Positions 1 to 8,884 of a stretch of 25,863 nucleotides of DNA are shown piece after piece. The DNA comes from DATCDR01 sp036510575 (lineage in GTDB: Bacteria; Actinomycetota; Acidimicrobiia; Acidimicrobiales; Bog-793), in NCBI GenBank assembly GCA_036510575.1, contig DATCDR010000166.1, positions 1 to 25,863 on the forward strand, in the 5' to 3' direction. Position 1 is the stretch's first letter; each line of letters starts with the position of its first letter. The position numbers and the translations under genes are program-made. The notes under the pieces were generated by a model. The model saw nothing but the letters and a program-made list of their open reading frames with translations, was not told where the DNA came from and ran no database searches.

Positions 1-1370
1 GAGTACACGAACAGCAACTGCACATCGACTGCGGTGACGACCGCCACCGCGACACCCACGCTCACCGTCACGGCGTTGGCGGTCTCGGTGCCTACCCAGA
101 CGACTAATCCGGTCGCGCCAGGGAGCTCGACGACCTACACACCGATCACGATCGCGAGTGGGCTCAGTGGTGACTACGTGGCGCTCTCAGCGACCGGTGC
201 GACCTTTACGGCGCCCACAAGCAACTGCGTTGCAGTCTCTGCTGACGGCACGGCGAGCTTCACGAATGCGTCGGTTACAGCCCCCGCCGTCACGGGAACC
301 TTCACGATCACCGCGACCGAGTACACGAACAGCAACTGCACATCGACTGCGGTGACGACCGCCACCGCGACACCCACGCTCACCGTCACGGCGTTGGCGG
401 TCTCGGTGCCTACCCAGACGACTAATCCGGTCGCGACCGGGAGCTCGACGACCTACACGCCGATCTCGATCGCGAATGGGCTCAGTGGTGACTTCGTCAA
501 GTTGACCGCCGGGACGATGCCGACTGGAGCGACCTTCACGCCGCCGACGAGCAACTGCGTCGTAGTCTCTGGAACCGGCACGGCGAGCTTTTCGAATGCG
601 TCGGTGACGGCGGGCGCTGTCAGCGGATCCTTTACGATCACCGCAACCGAGTACTCGGCTGCCGGCTGCACGACCTCGGTGACCACCGCCACGGCGACGC
701 CGACGCTTACGATCCAGGCATTCGCGGTAGCGGTTCCGACCCAGTCGCCGAATCCTGCGGTCACCGGGGGCGTAACGACGTACACCCCGATCACGATCTC
801 CGGCAGCATCAATGGCGACTTTGTGAAGCTGACCGCACCCGTTCTTCCGAGCGGCGCGTCGTTCACAGCGCCGACGAGTAACTGCGTCGCCGTCTCTGGC
901 AACGCCGCCAGCTTCACCAACGCGTCGGTGACGCCGGGCACGTCTGGCGGCAGTTTCACGATCACCGCAACCGAGTACACGAACAACACCTGCACCTCCA
1001 CTGCGGTGACCACTGCCAGCGCGACGCCGACGCTTACGCTCCAGGCGTTCGCCCTAACGGTTCCGACCCAGACGACGAATCCTGTAGTTGCCGGGGGCTC
1101 GACGACCTACACGCCGATCACGATCACTGGCGCTAACAACGGCGACTACGTTGCACTCGCCGCGTCCAGCCTTCCGAGCGGCGCGAGCTTCACGCCGCCA
1201 ACACCGAATTGTGTTCTAGTGGCGGGCAATGGGGCGACCCTGACAGGTTCCGTCCTTGCCACCACCGCGCCCGGAGGATCCTTCACGATCACCGCGAAGG
1301 AGTACTCGAACAGCTCCTGCGCCACGCTCGTGACGACAGCGACTGCGACCGCGACCTTAAGCGTTTCGCC
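1..1370 (+). repeat. Tandem coding repeats of 318-330 bp in the Ig-like protein
   Basis: Each unit encodes about 106-110 residues with the pattern TPTLT...VPTQTTNPV..G.STTYTPI, then FTPPTSNC, then GSFTITATEY. Unit boundaries judged by the EY(T/S) motif are 1, 319, 649, 973 and 1300. Bases 1-117 and 319-435 are identical over 117 bases, silent positions included, while later units have diverged. This indicates recent duplication or gene conversion at the left end of the array. Confidence 0.85.
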
Positions 1371-4257
1371 CTTCGGCCCAGCCACCCAACTCGCCTTCTC
1401 GACGCAGCCTGCGGAAGGTTCGAGCATTCAAGCGGCTGGCACCGGTACGTTCGCCGTCTCGGTCAACGTCGAGGACGCCAATGGCAATCTGGTGAGCAAT
1501 ATCAGCACGGGAACCGTAACCCTTTCTATCGGAACGAACCCGGGCTCAGGAGCCCTCAGTTGCAGTGGCGGCCTTACCGCAACCGTCGCCTCCGGCATAG
1601 CCAGTTTCGCTAACTGCGCGATCACCAAGGTCGGTACGAACTACAAGCTTACGGCGACAAGCAGCCCCGTCTTTAACGCCCCGAGCAACGCGACTTCGTT
1701 CAACATCACGGCGGGAGCTGCGACGTCGATCTCACTGTCGTCTGGCTACAACCAGTCAACAACCGTGGGTGGACCGTTCTCGTCTGCGCTAGTTGCACGC
1801 GTTAGCGATTTGGACGGGAATCCAGTCCCCGGCGCCACGGTTACCTACACCGCGCCAGCCACCGGCGCGAGCGGGACGTTCAAGGCCACAGCTGGGGCCT
1901 GTGTCGCGTCTGGTACCGCGACCACGTCGTGCACCGCGACGACGAGCTCAACAGGACTTGCCACCTCGTTGATCTTTACGGCGAACTCGTCGGTGGGTGC
2001 CTACCACATCGCGGTGTCTTCTCCAGGCACCGTACCGAGCCCGCTCGAGGACCCGATGACGAACCTGGTTGGCGCCGCCGCGATACTCGGCTTTGTCGCT
2101 CAGCCGAGCGTTGGCCAGAACATCCAGGCGACAGGAACCGGTAGCTTCAGCGCGACTGTCGCCGTCGAGGACGCGAGCGGCAACGTCGAGACCGGCATTA
2201 ACTCGGGCTCGGTCACGCTCGGGATCGGCGCTAACCCGACCTCAGGTGTCCTTGGCTGCACCGGGGGCATGACCTCGAATGTGGTCGCCGGCGACGCGAC
2301 CTTTACCGGCTGTTCGATCACGATTGCCGGTAACGGCTACATGCTTTCGGCCTCGAGCTCCCCGAGCTACGAGGGTGCAACGAACGCAAACGCCTTCAAC
2401 GTCACCGCGGCGACGGCGAGCCAGCTTGTGTTCGTCGCGCAGCCGACGGGCGCATTTGTCGGAACTGCGGTGACCCCCGCGGTCACCGTCCAGATCGAGG
2501 ATCAGAACGGCAACACGACATCGGGTGCTGCCACGATCGCACTCACACCGTCTGCGAGCTCGATCTCATCTAGTGGCAGCGCGGTAGCCTCAGGCGGGGT
2601 AGCGACATTCTCAGGGCTTACGTTCTCGGCAACCGGACTCGGTGTCTCGCTCAGCGCGACATCGACCGGATTGACCGCTGCGACGTCTACGACCTTTAGC
2701 GTGAGCGTGCTCGTGAGCACGTCGAGCGACCAGTTGACCGATGGCGCCACCGACAGCGGTGGTTCTGGAATGAAGTCAGTGACGTACTACTACTGCGCGG
2801 GATTCTCGAATACCCCGACCGCGTGTGGCCCGAGCAATGGGACAGCGGTCGGCTCCCCGGCAACCACCTCGCCGTTCTCGGTAGCGTGGTCGTCACTTCC
2901 CGCGACTGGCTCCTACCGCGTGGTCGCAGTTGGCGCGGACAACGCCGGCAACACCACGACGAGTACGACCACACCGGTAAGCGTCGATGACACCGGCCCG
3001 GTCGCTGGAGCGGTCAGCGTGCCGAATTACGCCAACGCGTTGTCGGTCACGATCACCTCAACCGGCTTCACCGACGCACTGGGAGGCATGTCGAGCAACG
3101 TCATCTCCCGGTCCGCTGAGCTCTCGCCGGTGGGCGGTATCTGCCCGACGAGCGGCTACACCGGCTCCACCGTCGTCACGAGCCCGGACACCGGGGTCGC
3201 TAACGGCAAGTGCTACGAGTACACACTGACGGGCACGTCGAGCGCCGGCCAGGTGTCAACGGTCACGAGCGCTCCTGTCCTTGTCGACACGACTGCCCCT
3301 GCTACGACCATCACGCTCAACCCGGCGTCCCCGAACGGCCCGAACGGCTGGTACGACGGCACGAACCCAACCTTCAGTTTGTCGGCGAGTGACACCGGAG
3401 GCTCCGGTGTCCAAACGACCTACTACGAGATTGACGGTGGAACGGCGACGGTCTACCCAGGAAGCGCGGCAACGATCCCCAACGGCGCCGCTCAGACGGT
3501 TAACTACTGGTCGGTCGACAACGCCGGCAACATCGAAACCGTCCATACGTCTGCCAGTTTGAATATCGACACCGCCGCGCCGTCTGGGTCGATAAGCGCT
3601 CCTGCTCCGAACGCATCGGTCTCCGGGTCCGTCACGGTCCAATCCAACTCGACCGACTCGCTCTCCGGCGTCGCCTCGGCGGCCTTCCAGTACGAGCTGG
3701 TCGGAGGATCGTCGTGGACCACGATCGGGACCGACACCACGTCGCCGTTCTCGGTGGTTTGGAATGCGTCGGCACTCTCTGGTCAGTACAACCTTCGGGT
3801 GGTGACAACGGACAATGCCGGCAACTCCACGACGTCGGCGAGCGTCACGGTCACGGTCACGGCAGGTTTCTCTGGCAACAGCAACGGAACTCAGGTGTTC
3901 CCGAGTAGTTCAGGCAGCGACTTATACGGCAATGCGACTAGCGCTGCTTCGATGAGTTCCTCGAGTGCTGCAAACACCTATACCTTCACGTCTGCGTCGA
4001 CATTGTCCAACCTTTCGGTCACGTTGTCGGGAACGGCACAATCCGGGGGCAGTTCGGCCTCGTTGACGGTCACGGTGATGAAAAATGGTGCGGCCACCGC
4101 GCTGACCTGCTCGATCGCGGATAACGCGACGACCTGCACAAGTCCAGGACCAGTGTCATTTGCCAGCGGTAACACGATGAATATCAAGACGACCCGATCC
4201 TTCGGGGGGCAGCCGTCGCCCGCCATAACTGGCAGCTGGACGATTAGCCACACGTAG
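1..4257 (+). CDS. Ig-like repeat surface/secreted protein, 5' truncated
   Basis: The frame is open from base 1, so the N-terminus, including any signal peptide, lies outside the window. About 1,418 residues are visible, rich in Thr, Ser, Ala and Gly and almost without Lys or charged clusters, as in extracellular beta-sandwich stalk proteins. Bases 1 to about 1370 hold four copies of a unit of roughly 106-110 residues, recognisable by EYTNSNC-like ends at 1, 319, 649, 973 and 1300. Bases 1370-2710 hold two related modules (AGTGTF or ATGTGSF followed by VEDANGN or VEDASGN) and further Ig/Big-1-like modules. Bases 2710-3870 hold Ig-like modules with DNAGN motifs (three copies). The last ~130 residues form a distinct Ser/Thr-rich domain ending in SWTISHT. 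There is no LPXTG motif and no C-terminal membrane segment, so anchoring would have to be N-terminal or absent. A structural or adhesion role is inference; no enzymatic domain is seen. Confidence 0.85.
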   Translation, partial: EYTNSNCTSTAVTTATATPTLTVTALAVSVPTQTTNPVAPGSSTTYTPITIASGLSGDYVALSATGATFTAPTSNCVAVSADGTASFTNASVTAPAVTGTFTITATEYTNSNCTSTAVTTATATPTLTVTALAVSVPTQTTNPVATGSSTTYTPISIANGLSGDFVKLTAGTMPTGATFTPPTSNCVVVSGTGTASFSNASVTAGAVSGSFTITATEYSAAGCTTSVTTATATPTLTIQAFAVAVPTQSPNPAVTGGVTTYTPITISGSINGDFVKLTAPVLPSGASFTAPTSNCVAVSGNAASFTNASVTPGTSGGSFTITATEYTNNTCTSTAVTTASATPTLTLQAFALTVPTQTTNPVVAGGSTTYTPITITGANNGDYVALAASSLPSGASFTPPTPNCVLVAGNGATLTGSVLATTAPGGSFTITAKEYSNSSCATLVTTATATATLSVSPFGPATQLAFSTQPAEGSSIQAAGTGTFAVSVNVEDANGNLVSNISTGTVTLSIGTNPGSGALSCSGGLTATVASGIASFANCAITKVGTNYKLTATSSPVFNAPSNATSFNITAGAATSISLSSGYNQSTTVGGPFSSALVARVSDLDGNPVPGATVTYTAPATGASGTFKATAGACVASGTATTSCTATTSSTGLATSLIFTANSSVGAYHIAVSSPGTVPSPLEDPMTNLVGAAAILGFVAQPSVGQNIQATGTGSFSATVAVEDASGNVETGINSGSVTLGIGANPTSGVLGCTGGMTSNVVAGDATFTGCSITIAGNGYMLSASSSPSYEGATNANAFNVTAATASQLVFVAQPTGAFVGTAVTPAVTVQIEDQNGNTTSGAATIALTPSASSISSSGSAVASGGVATFSGLTFSATGLGVSLSATSTGLTAATSTTFSVSVLVSTSSDQLTDGATDSGGSGMKSVTYYYCAGFSNTPTACGPSNGTAVGSPATTSPFSVAWSSLPATGSYRVVAVGADNAGNTTTSTTTPVSVDDTGPVAGAVSVPNYANALSVTITSTGFTDALGGMSSNVISRSAELSPVGGICPTSGYTGSTVVTSPDTGVANGKCYEYTLTGTSSAGQVSTVTSAPVLVDTTAPATTITLNPASPNGPNGWYDGTNPTFSLSASDTGGSGVQTTYYEIDGGTATVYPGSAATIPNGAAQTVNYWSVDNAGNIETVHTSASLNIDTAAPSGSISAPAPNASVSGSVTVQSNSTDSLSGVASAAFQYELVGGSSWTTIGTDTTSPFSVVWNASALSGQYNLRVVTTDNAGNSTTSASVTVTVTAGFSGNSNGTQVFPSSSGSDLYGNATSAASMSSSSAANTYTFTSASTLSNLSVTLSGTAQSGGSSASLTVTVMKNGAATALTCSIADNATTCTSPGPVSFASGNTMNIKTTRSFGGQPSPAITGSWTISHT

Positions 4258-4268
4258 TGAGAGCGGAG

Positions 4269-4297
4269 CGGACGGGACTTTGGCAGAGTCCCGTCCG
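4269..4297 (+). terminator. Hairpin terminator after the Ig-repeat gene
   Basis: The stem GGACGGGACT (4270-4279) pairs perfectly with AGTCCCGTCC (4287-4296) around a 7-base loop, and one more C-G pair closes the base. It begins 12 bases after the TAG/TGA stop region of the Ig-repeat gene. No run of T follows, so it is an intrinsic-type hairpin without the usual U tract, which is common in high-GC actinobacteria. The rest of 4298-4536 shows no gene. Confidence 0.7.
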
Positions 4298-4536
4298 TGT
4301 GCCCCGCCGAACCTCAAGCGGGTCAGAGCGGTCATGAGTGGGTGGCCTCTTATCCTCTATTTCGAGGGCCTTAGTGAAGGGCTGTCCGGGGCTTGCTTCG
4401 GGCACTATGCGATCCAATCGGGCCCGCGTCACCGCGAAGTCGACCTTGGGCGCCGCCGCTCGTGGTCGCCGCACTAGGTTTCGATAAGCCCGCGCGCTTC
4501 GAGCGGAAAGAGTTCGATCGGAGGGCGAAGGAGGCC

Positions 4537-5952
4537 ATGTCGGAACTTAGCCATAAAGAGCTAGAAGCACCCGGGCTGTCGCGATCGGATGAAGTAGATC
4601 TTCTTGTTGTTGGCGCGGAATCAGTCGTAACCATGGACGGGGGCGGTGAGATTAATGGTGGATGGGTCGCCATTAGCGATGCGCGGATCTCCGGTATCGG
4701 AACAGCGGGGACCGAGCCAGCAGCGCGAAGAGTCCTGAGCGCCAATGGTTGTCTCGTCACTCCCGGATTAATCAATACCCATCACCACATGTTTCAGAAT
4801 CTCACCCGCTCCTATGCGCCAGCGACCAAAGCGACGCTCTTTTCCTGGTTGACCACCCTCTACCCACTGTGGTCAAGACTTGACGAGGAGTCGGCCTACC
4901 TGTCTGCGTGGATCGGTCTCGCAGAATTGGCCCTCGGGGGTTGCACCACCTCGACGGATCACCTCTATGTCCATCCGCCCGGATCCGGTGACCTGATCGC
5001 CGCAGAGATCCGGGCGGCGCAAGAACTCGGGATGCGCTTCCACCCGACGAGGGGATCGATGAGCGTCTCTGAGAAGGATGGAGGACTTCCCCCCGACTCG
5101 GTAGTGGAGGACGAGGACCGCATCCTGGCCGAGAGCGAGCGGCTCGTAGCTCGCTTTCACGATCCCAGTCCGGACTCGATGGTGCAGCTCGCATTGGCAC
5201 CGTGCTCACCGTTCTCGGTCAGCACCCGGCTTATGACCGAGACCGCCGAACTTGCTGAACGTCTCGACGTTCGGCTGCACACCCACTTCGCAGAGGACCC
5301 CGATGAGGACGCGTACTGCCTCGCGACCTATGGGCTCCGACCTTACGAGCTGCTCGACCAGGTCGGTTGGGCAGGATCCCGGTCATGGGTGGCGCACTGC
5401 GTGTATCCAAGCGGGGGCGAGATCACCAAGCTCGCCTCGGCCGGCGTTGGCGTCGCGCACTGCCCGAGCTCGAACATGATGATCGCGCAAGGTCTGGCGC
5501 CGATCGGTGAGCTGCGGGCGGCCGGCGTCGCCGTCGGCCTTGGATGCGATGGGTCCTCGTCGACCGATTCGGCCTCACTTTGGCTCGAGGCCCGTACTGC
5601 GATGCTCTGCGCCCGCCTTCGCCAAGGCCCTGACGCGATAGGTGCTCGTGACGCGTTGGAGATAGCGACGCTTGGCGGCGCGGCGTGCCTTGGCCGTGCG
5701 GGAGAGATCGGCGTACTTCGCCCAGGTGCAGCGGCGGACCTTGTCTGCTGGCCGCTTGAGGGAATCCCGTTCGCCGGCGCCCTCACCGACCACGTCGAGG
5801 CCTGGCTTCGCTGCGGCCCGAGTGCGGCCCGGCATACGGTGGTTGCCGGACGAGTCGTGGTCGAGGACGGAACGCTTCGCGCCGGTGGAGTGGAGGAGAT
5901 GCTCGCACGGCACCGCAATGCCGCTAAGCGGATACAGAACTTCGAGGTCTGA
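4537..5952 (+). CDS. Amidohydrolase, 8-oxoguanine deaminase / AtzB-like subfamily
   Basis: A metal-dependent hydrolase predicted to deaminate or dechlorinate a purine-, pyrimidine- or triazine-like ring in the cytoplasm. It is about 471 residues from ATG 4537. That start is chosen for the AAGGAGG just upstream, although its 2-base spacing is short; the frame is open back to 4393. Visible ligands are HxH at about residues 82/84 in NTHHHMFQNLTR, HTHFAE around 248-253 (with the catalytic Glu), AHC at about 287 and CDGS at about 338. The run MFQNLTR followed by LFSWL..LYPLW is typical of 8-oxoguanine deaminases and of proteins annotated as hydroxydechloroatrazine ethylaminohydrolase, as I remember those families. 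It converges on the ABC importer genes, which suggests it acts on the imported substrate. The exact substrate cannot be read from sequence; other ATZ/TRZ-group deaminases remain possible. Confidence 0.85.
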   Translation: MSELSHKELEAPGLSRSDEVDLLVVGAESVVTMDGGGEINGGWVAISDARISGIGTAGTEPAARRVLSANGCLVTPGLINTHHHMFQNLTRSYAPATKATLFSWLTTLYPLWSRLDEESAYLSAWIGLAELALGGCTTSTDHLYVHPPGSGDLIAAEIRAAQELGMRFHPTRGSMSVSEKDGGLPPDSVVEDEDRILAESERLVARFHDPSPDSMVQLALAPCSPFSVSTRLMTETAELAERLDVRLHTHFAEDPDEDAYCLATYGLRPYELLDQVGWAGSRSWVAHCVYPSGGEITKLASAGVGVAHCPSSNMMIAQGLAPIGELRAAGVAVGLGCDGSSSTDSASLWLEARTAMLCARLRQGPDAIGARDALEIATLGGAACLGRAGEIGVLRPGAAADLVCWPLEGIPFAGALTDHVEAWLRCGPSAARHTVVAGRVVVEDGTLRAGGVEEMLARHRNAAKRIQNFEV

Positions 5953-6000
5953 GCGCTTCGGCACTCGTTATCTGGCTAGGAAGCGTCTGGTTTCTTGGCT

Positions 6001-6045
6001 CGTCAGTTGCGATGAGGCCGGGTCTTGACCTCATCGCAACTGACG
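6001..6045. terminator. Bidirectional terminator between convergent genes
   Basis: A perfect 17-bp inverted repeat, CGTCAGTTGCGATGAGG (6001-6017) and its complement (6029-6045), surrounds an 11-base loop. It lies between the stop of the amidohydrolase (5952) and the stop of the substrate-binding protein (6107), so it can serve both strands. A secondary outer pairing, GAAGCGTC (5980-5987) with GACGCTTC (6042-6049), could form a competing structure. No strong T tract is present on either side. Confidence 0.8.
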
Positions 6046-6106
6046 CTTCTGTTGGTCGGTGGTGCCGGCACGACGTCGACCCGCATGCGCCTCATCGCTA
6101 CTTGCC

Positions 6107-7192
6107 CTACGACCCCAGCTCTGACTCGGCTTGCTTCAAGATGCTGCCGTCGAAGAGATCCGGGTTCGTGTAGTACGTCGCTACTCCCGTGCTCTGGGCG
6201 AACTTCAGCGTCGCGATGTTGGCCGCGATATCCGCCGGACTCATCGAGAACAGCCCGTGAGCGGTGGTGTAAGGGGTCACGATCAGCTTGAGTTGGGCCT
6301 TGTTCTCGAGCGACTGCTGCTTGGAGCTGAATCCGAGCTTCGACTCATAACGAACCACCGTGAGGTGTGTCCCAGCCGCCGGAGCCGAGATGTCGTACTT
6401 CCACCCCTCGAGCTCGGACTTCATGAATGCGACAAGCTCGGAACGGTGCGTCGCGATGTCGCTGACACTCGTCTCGTAGACGTCGGCGTAGACGTGGTAG
6501 CCGAAGTTCGACATTAAGAACGAGTAGTTCTTAAAGCCTGCGAGCGTGAGCACACCCGGCTCATTGGTGGAAAAGCCCATCCATGCCTGAACCTGACCGT
6601 TGATCAGCGGTGTCGGTCCAAGCGAGTAACCCTCGTCGACGGTCTTCACCTGGTTTGCCTTGAGGTGGTTGAGCGCCAGGAAGACGTTCCAGGCGGTCAG
6701 GTTGTAGGTGTTGACGCCGACGGTCTTGCCGATCAGTCCCTGTGGGTTCTTGATCGGATCCTTCGCGGAGCTGATGATGCAGAACGGGTTGATCTGGTAC
6801 CGCGCGCCGATGATCCGGAGCTGTGCACCTGCTGCGACAGCTGCGGCCACGGTATCGGCATTGGAGTCGCCGATAAGTGCCTTGCCCGACGCGATGACCG
6901 GCTCGACCGGATCTGAGCCACCTGGGAGGATCGTCACCTTTAGGCCGTTGGCGGCGTCGTAACCCTGGCTCTGGGCGAGATAGGTGCCGGCGAACTCGGT
7001 GTTGGTGATCCAGCCGAGCTGGTAGGAGATCGCGTGCGAGCTGTGTGCCGTCACGGCGCTGGCTGCCGGCACGAGCATCGGCGTCACGATGCCTGCGAGG
7101 CCGACGAGGACTCCCGAAAGCGAGAGAAGGACCGTCCTCCGACGAGCAGGTCGCCGTAGACGCTGGACCAGGTGGTGCGCGGTAGTGAGCAT
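6107..7192 (-). CDS. ABC transporter substrate-binding protein, NMT1/SsuA-TauA-like
   Basis: Extracellular solute receptor for the adjacent importer, 361 residues. Residues 1-46 look like a signal peptide: an Arg-rich n-region, a hydrophobic stretch at about 20-40, then VPAASA and a likely signal peptidase I site after Ala46. The mature part begins with ISYQLGWITNTEFAGTYLAQSQGY, followed by a GGSDPVEPVIASGKALIGDSNAD region. This is the pattern of the NMT1/THI5-like fold used for sulfonates, taurine, thiamine pyrimidines and related nucleobase-like ligands. No lipobox cysteine is seen, which is unusual for a Gram-positive binding protein. The gene follows the second permease by 89 bases that contain a GlnR-like box, so it may have its own promoter. 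The ligand is unknown; the island suggests a nitrogenous heterocycle. Confidence 0.88.
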   Translation of the reverse strand: MLTTAHHLVQRLRRPARRRTVLLSLSGVLVGLAGIVTPMLVPAASAVTAHSSHAISYQLGWITNTEFAGTYLAQSQGYDAANGLKVTILPGGSDPVEPVIASGKALIGDSNADTVAAAVAAGAQLRIIGARYQINPFCIISSAKDPIKNPQGLIGKTVGVNTYNLTAWNVFLALNHLKANQVKTVDEGYSLGPTPLINGQVQAWMGFSTNEPGVLTLAGFKNYSFLMSNFGYHVYADVYETSVSDIATHRSELVAFMKSELEGWKYDISAPAAGTHLTVVRYESKLGFSSKQQSLENKAQLKLIVTPYTTAHGLFSMSPADIAANIATLKFAQSTGVATYYTNPDLFDGSILKQAESELGS

Positions 7193-7225
7193 GAAGGAAA
7201 GCTAAGTGTCGTTTATTTCATGCTT

Positions 7226-7241
7226 GTTTCGCTCGCGTGAA
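7226..7241 (-). promoter_or_regulatory. GlnR-like box upstream of the substrate-binding protein gene
   Basis: Read on the minus strand, TTCAC-n6-GAAAC fits the GlnR pair gTnAC-n6-GaAAC: the b half-site is perfect and the a half-site differs only at the weak first base. A further GAAAT follows after another 6 bases (plus-strand 7215-7219), keeping the 11-bp period. The box lies 34-49 bases upstream of the ATG at 7192. A site this close to the start might overlap the promoter and repress rather than activate. Assigned by pattern match only. Confidence 0.45.
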
Positions 7242-7281
7242 TGAGACGTAATTTCCGCCACCAACGCCGCGCAGTAGACCT

Positions 7282-8109
7282 TTAGCGCGCCAGTCCGATC
7301 CCGAATCGTTCAGCCACTGTGCGCTCGGCTGTGCTCACCGTGTTGTAGATCACCACCGAGACGACGGTGATCGTCGCGATCGTCGCCCAGAGCATTGCGT
7401 ACTGCGACTCCGACGATGAAGTCACCATGATGTAGCCGAGTCCCTGACCGGTGGCGAGCCACTCCGCGAGGATCGCACCGAGCAGCGCGCCCGGCGCGGC
7501 GATGCGGGCAGCGGTGAACAAGGAGGGGACCGCGTAGGGGATCTGTAGTCGTCGCAGGACGGTGAGCTCCTTCGCGCCATACGCCCGGAAGAGATCGAAG
7601 GACTGCGGCGTCACCGAACGCAGGCCCTGGACGATATTGACGAGGCTCGGGAAGAAGGTGACGATTCCAGCTATCAAGCCGACCGTGAGCAGTCCCTGTC
7701 CGAAGATCAGTGTGAGCAGCGGTGTCATCGCGACAAGGGGCACAGAACGCAGTGCGATTGCGACGGGCATCACGGTCTGGGCGACGCTTCTTCGAAGCAC
7801 GACTCCAACGCCAACCAGAATCGCGGCGGCGCTTCCGCAGCCGAATCCGAGCGCCGCATCGCGGAGCGTGGTGAGCAGTGCCGAGAAGAGAATAGAACGC
7901 GAGGCTGCCGCGGTCGGCCCGCTAAATAGCAGTGAGTAGACCTGGGCAGGTCCCTTGGCAAAGTACGGATTCAGGTTCAAGAGCTTGAGGACGACGGTCC
8001 AGAGCCCGAGCGCCACGCCGAGCGAAATCAGCGTTAGAAGAACACTGTGACCGATCCGGCGAGCGATCTCGCCATGGCCGCGTGTCGCGATCGAGCTAGT
8101 AGCGGCCAT
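7282..8109 (-). CDS. ABC transporter permease, SsuC/TauC-like (second permease)
   Basis: Inner-membrane channel subunit of the importer, about 275 residues, with hydrophobic segments consistent with six helices of a BPD_transp_1 domain. The EAA loop that docks on the ATPase is visible at about residues 168-187 (PQSFDLFRAYGAKELTVLRR). I start it at ATG 8109, which overlaps the stop of the upstream permease gene by 14 bases. The frame is also open to a GTG at 8166, which would add 19 residues of low-complexity sequence. Neither start has a clear Shine-Dalgarno, so translation is probably coupled to the upstream gene. The protein differs clearly from the other permease, so the importer is probably a heterodimer. 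Confidence 0.88.
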   Translation of the reverse strand: MAATSSIATRGHGEIARRIGHSVLLTLISLGVALGLWTVVLKLLNLNPYFAKGPAQVYSLLFSGPTAAASRSILFSALLTTLRDAALGFGCGSAAAILVGVGVVLRRSVAQTVMPVAIALRSVPLVAMTPLLTLIFGQGLLTVGLIAGIVTFFPSLVNIVQGLRSVTPQSFDLFRAYGAKELTVLRRLQIPYAVPSLFTAARIAAPGALLGAILAEWLATGQGLGYIMVTSSSESQYAMLWATIATITVVSVVIYNTVSTAERTVAERFGIGLAR

Positions 8110-8884
8110 GAGGTGCCCAGGGAGTAAGCAGTCGGCCGACGAGGTGCACGACGAGGTATCCGGCACCGGCGAGCGCGGTGATGACGACGGCGAGTGCCCA
8201 CACGCGCGAGGTGTTCAGCACATTCTCGGAGTTCATGATTCCGAGCCCGAGGCCTTGGTCAGCGCCTAGATACTCGCCGATGACCGCACCAAGCACTGCC
8301 GCAGGTGCCGCGATCGAGAGCGCGGCGAACATCGAGGGTAATGAAGCTCGGATCCGGATCTTCGTGAGTTGCTTCCATGAGCCGCCGCCGTACGCGCGTA
8401 CGAGCTCGAGCGCGGTGCGATCCGCGGAGCGAAGCCCGGTCATCGTCCCGATGAGCGTCGTAAACAACACCGATATCGCCGCCAGTGCGATCTTCGGAGC
8501 CGTTCCGTTCAAGACGATCTGCAGAATCGGTCCGATCGCGATCACCGGCATGCAGTAGGTCGCGAGCACGACCCGAAGAAGGGCAGTCTCCGCGAGTGGG
8601 AAGAGAACGAACAAGAAGGCGAACGCCAAGGCGATCAGATTGCCCCACAAGAAGCCGAGGCCCGCCTCCGTGGCTGTTCGAGCGAGCGCCGGCGCGAGCG
8701 AGTAGCTGGGGTCGTTGAAGATGGTAGCGACCACCGATGTCGGTGTCGGAAGCACGTGCTTGTTGGCGAGCAGGGTGAGTGCGAGGAGGTACCAGATGCC
8801 GATCAGGAGAGCGAAGCCGATCGCTCCACCGAGCCAGCGCGGTCTACGGCTGGTCACGAGCCGAGATGGCTCACCGGTCGTCAC
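8096..8884 (-). CDS. ABC transporter permease, SsuC/TauC-like (first permease)
   Basis: Integral membrane subunit of the importer, 262 residues, with a short charged N-terminus followed by hydrophobic helices beginning at about residue 19. The EAA motif is at about residues 156-175 (ALELVRAYGGGSWKQLTKIR), with a downstream PSMFAALSIAAPAAVLGAVIGE region typical of the family. The GTG start at 8884 overlaps the end of the ATPase gene by 14 bases, and the gene's own end overlaps the next permease by 14 bases. The three genes are therefore one translationally coupled unit. The substrate class (sulfonate, pyrimidine or other) cannot be told from the permease. Confidence 0.9.
   Translation of the reverse strand: MTTGEPSRLVTSRRPRWLGGAIGFALLIGIWYLLALTLLANKHVLPTPTSVVATIFNDPSYSLAPALARTATEAGLGFLWGNLIALAFAFLFVLFPLAETALLRVVLATYCMPVIAIGPILQIVLNGTAPKIALAAISVLFTTLIGTMTGLRSADRTALELVRAYGGGSWKQLTKIRIRASLPSMFAALSIAAPAAVLGAVIGEYLGADQGLGLGIMNSENVLNTSRVWALAVVITALAGAGYLVVHLVGRLLTPWAPHGRY

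Noticed and set aside
4428..4444. Possible GlnR half-sites upstream of the amidohydrolase
   Set aside because: On the minus strand TCGAC-n6-GTGAC keeps the spacing, but too few consensus bases match, so nitrogen control of this gene is not supported by a box.
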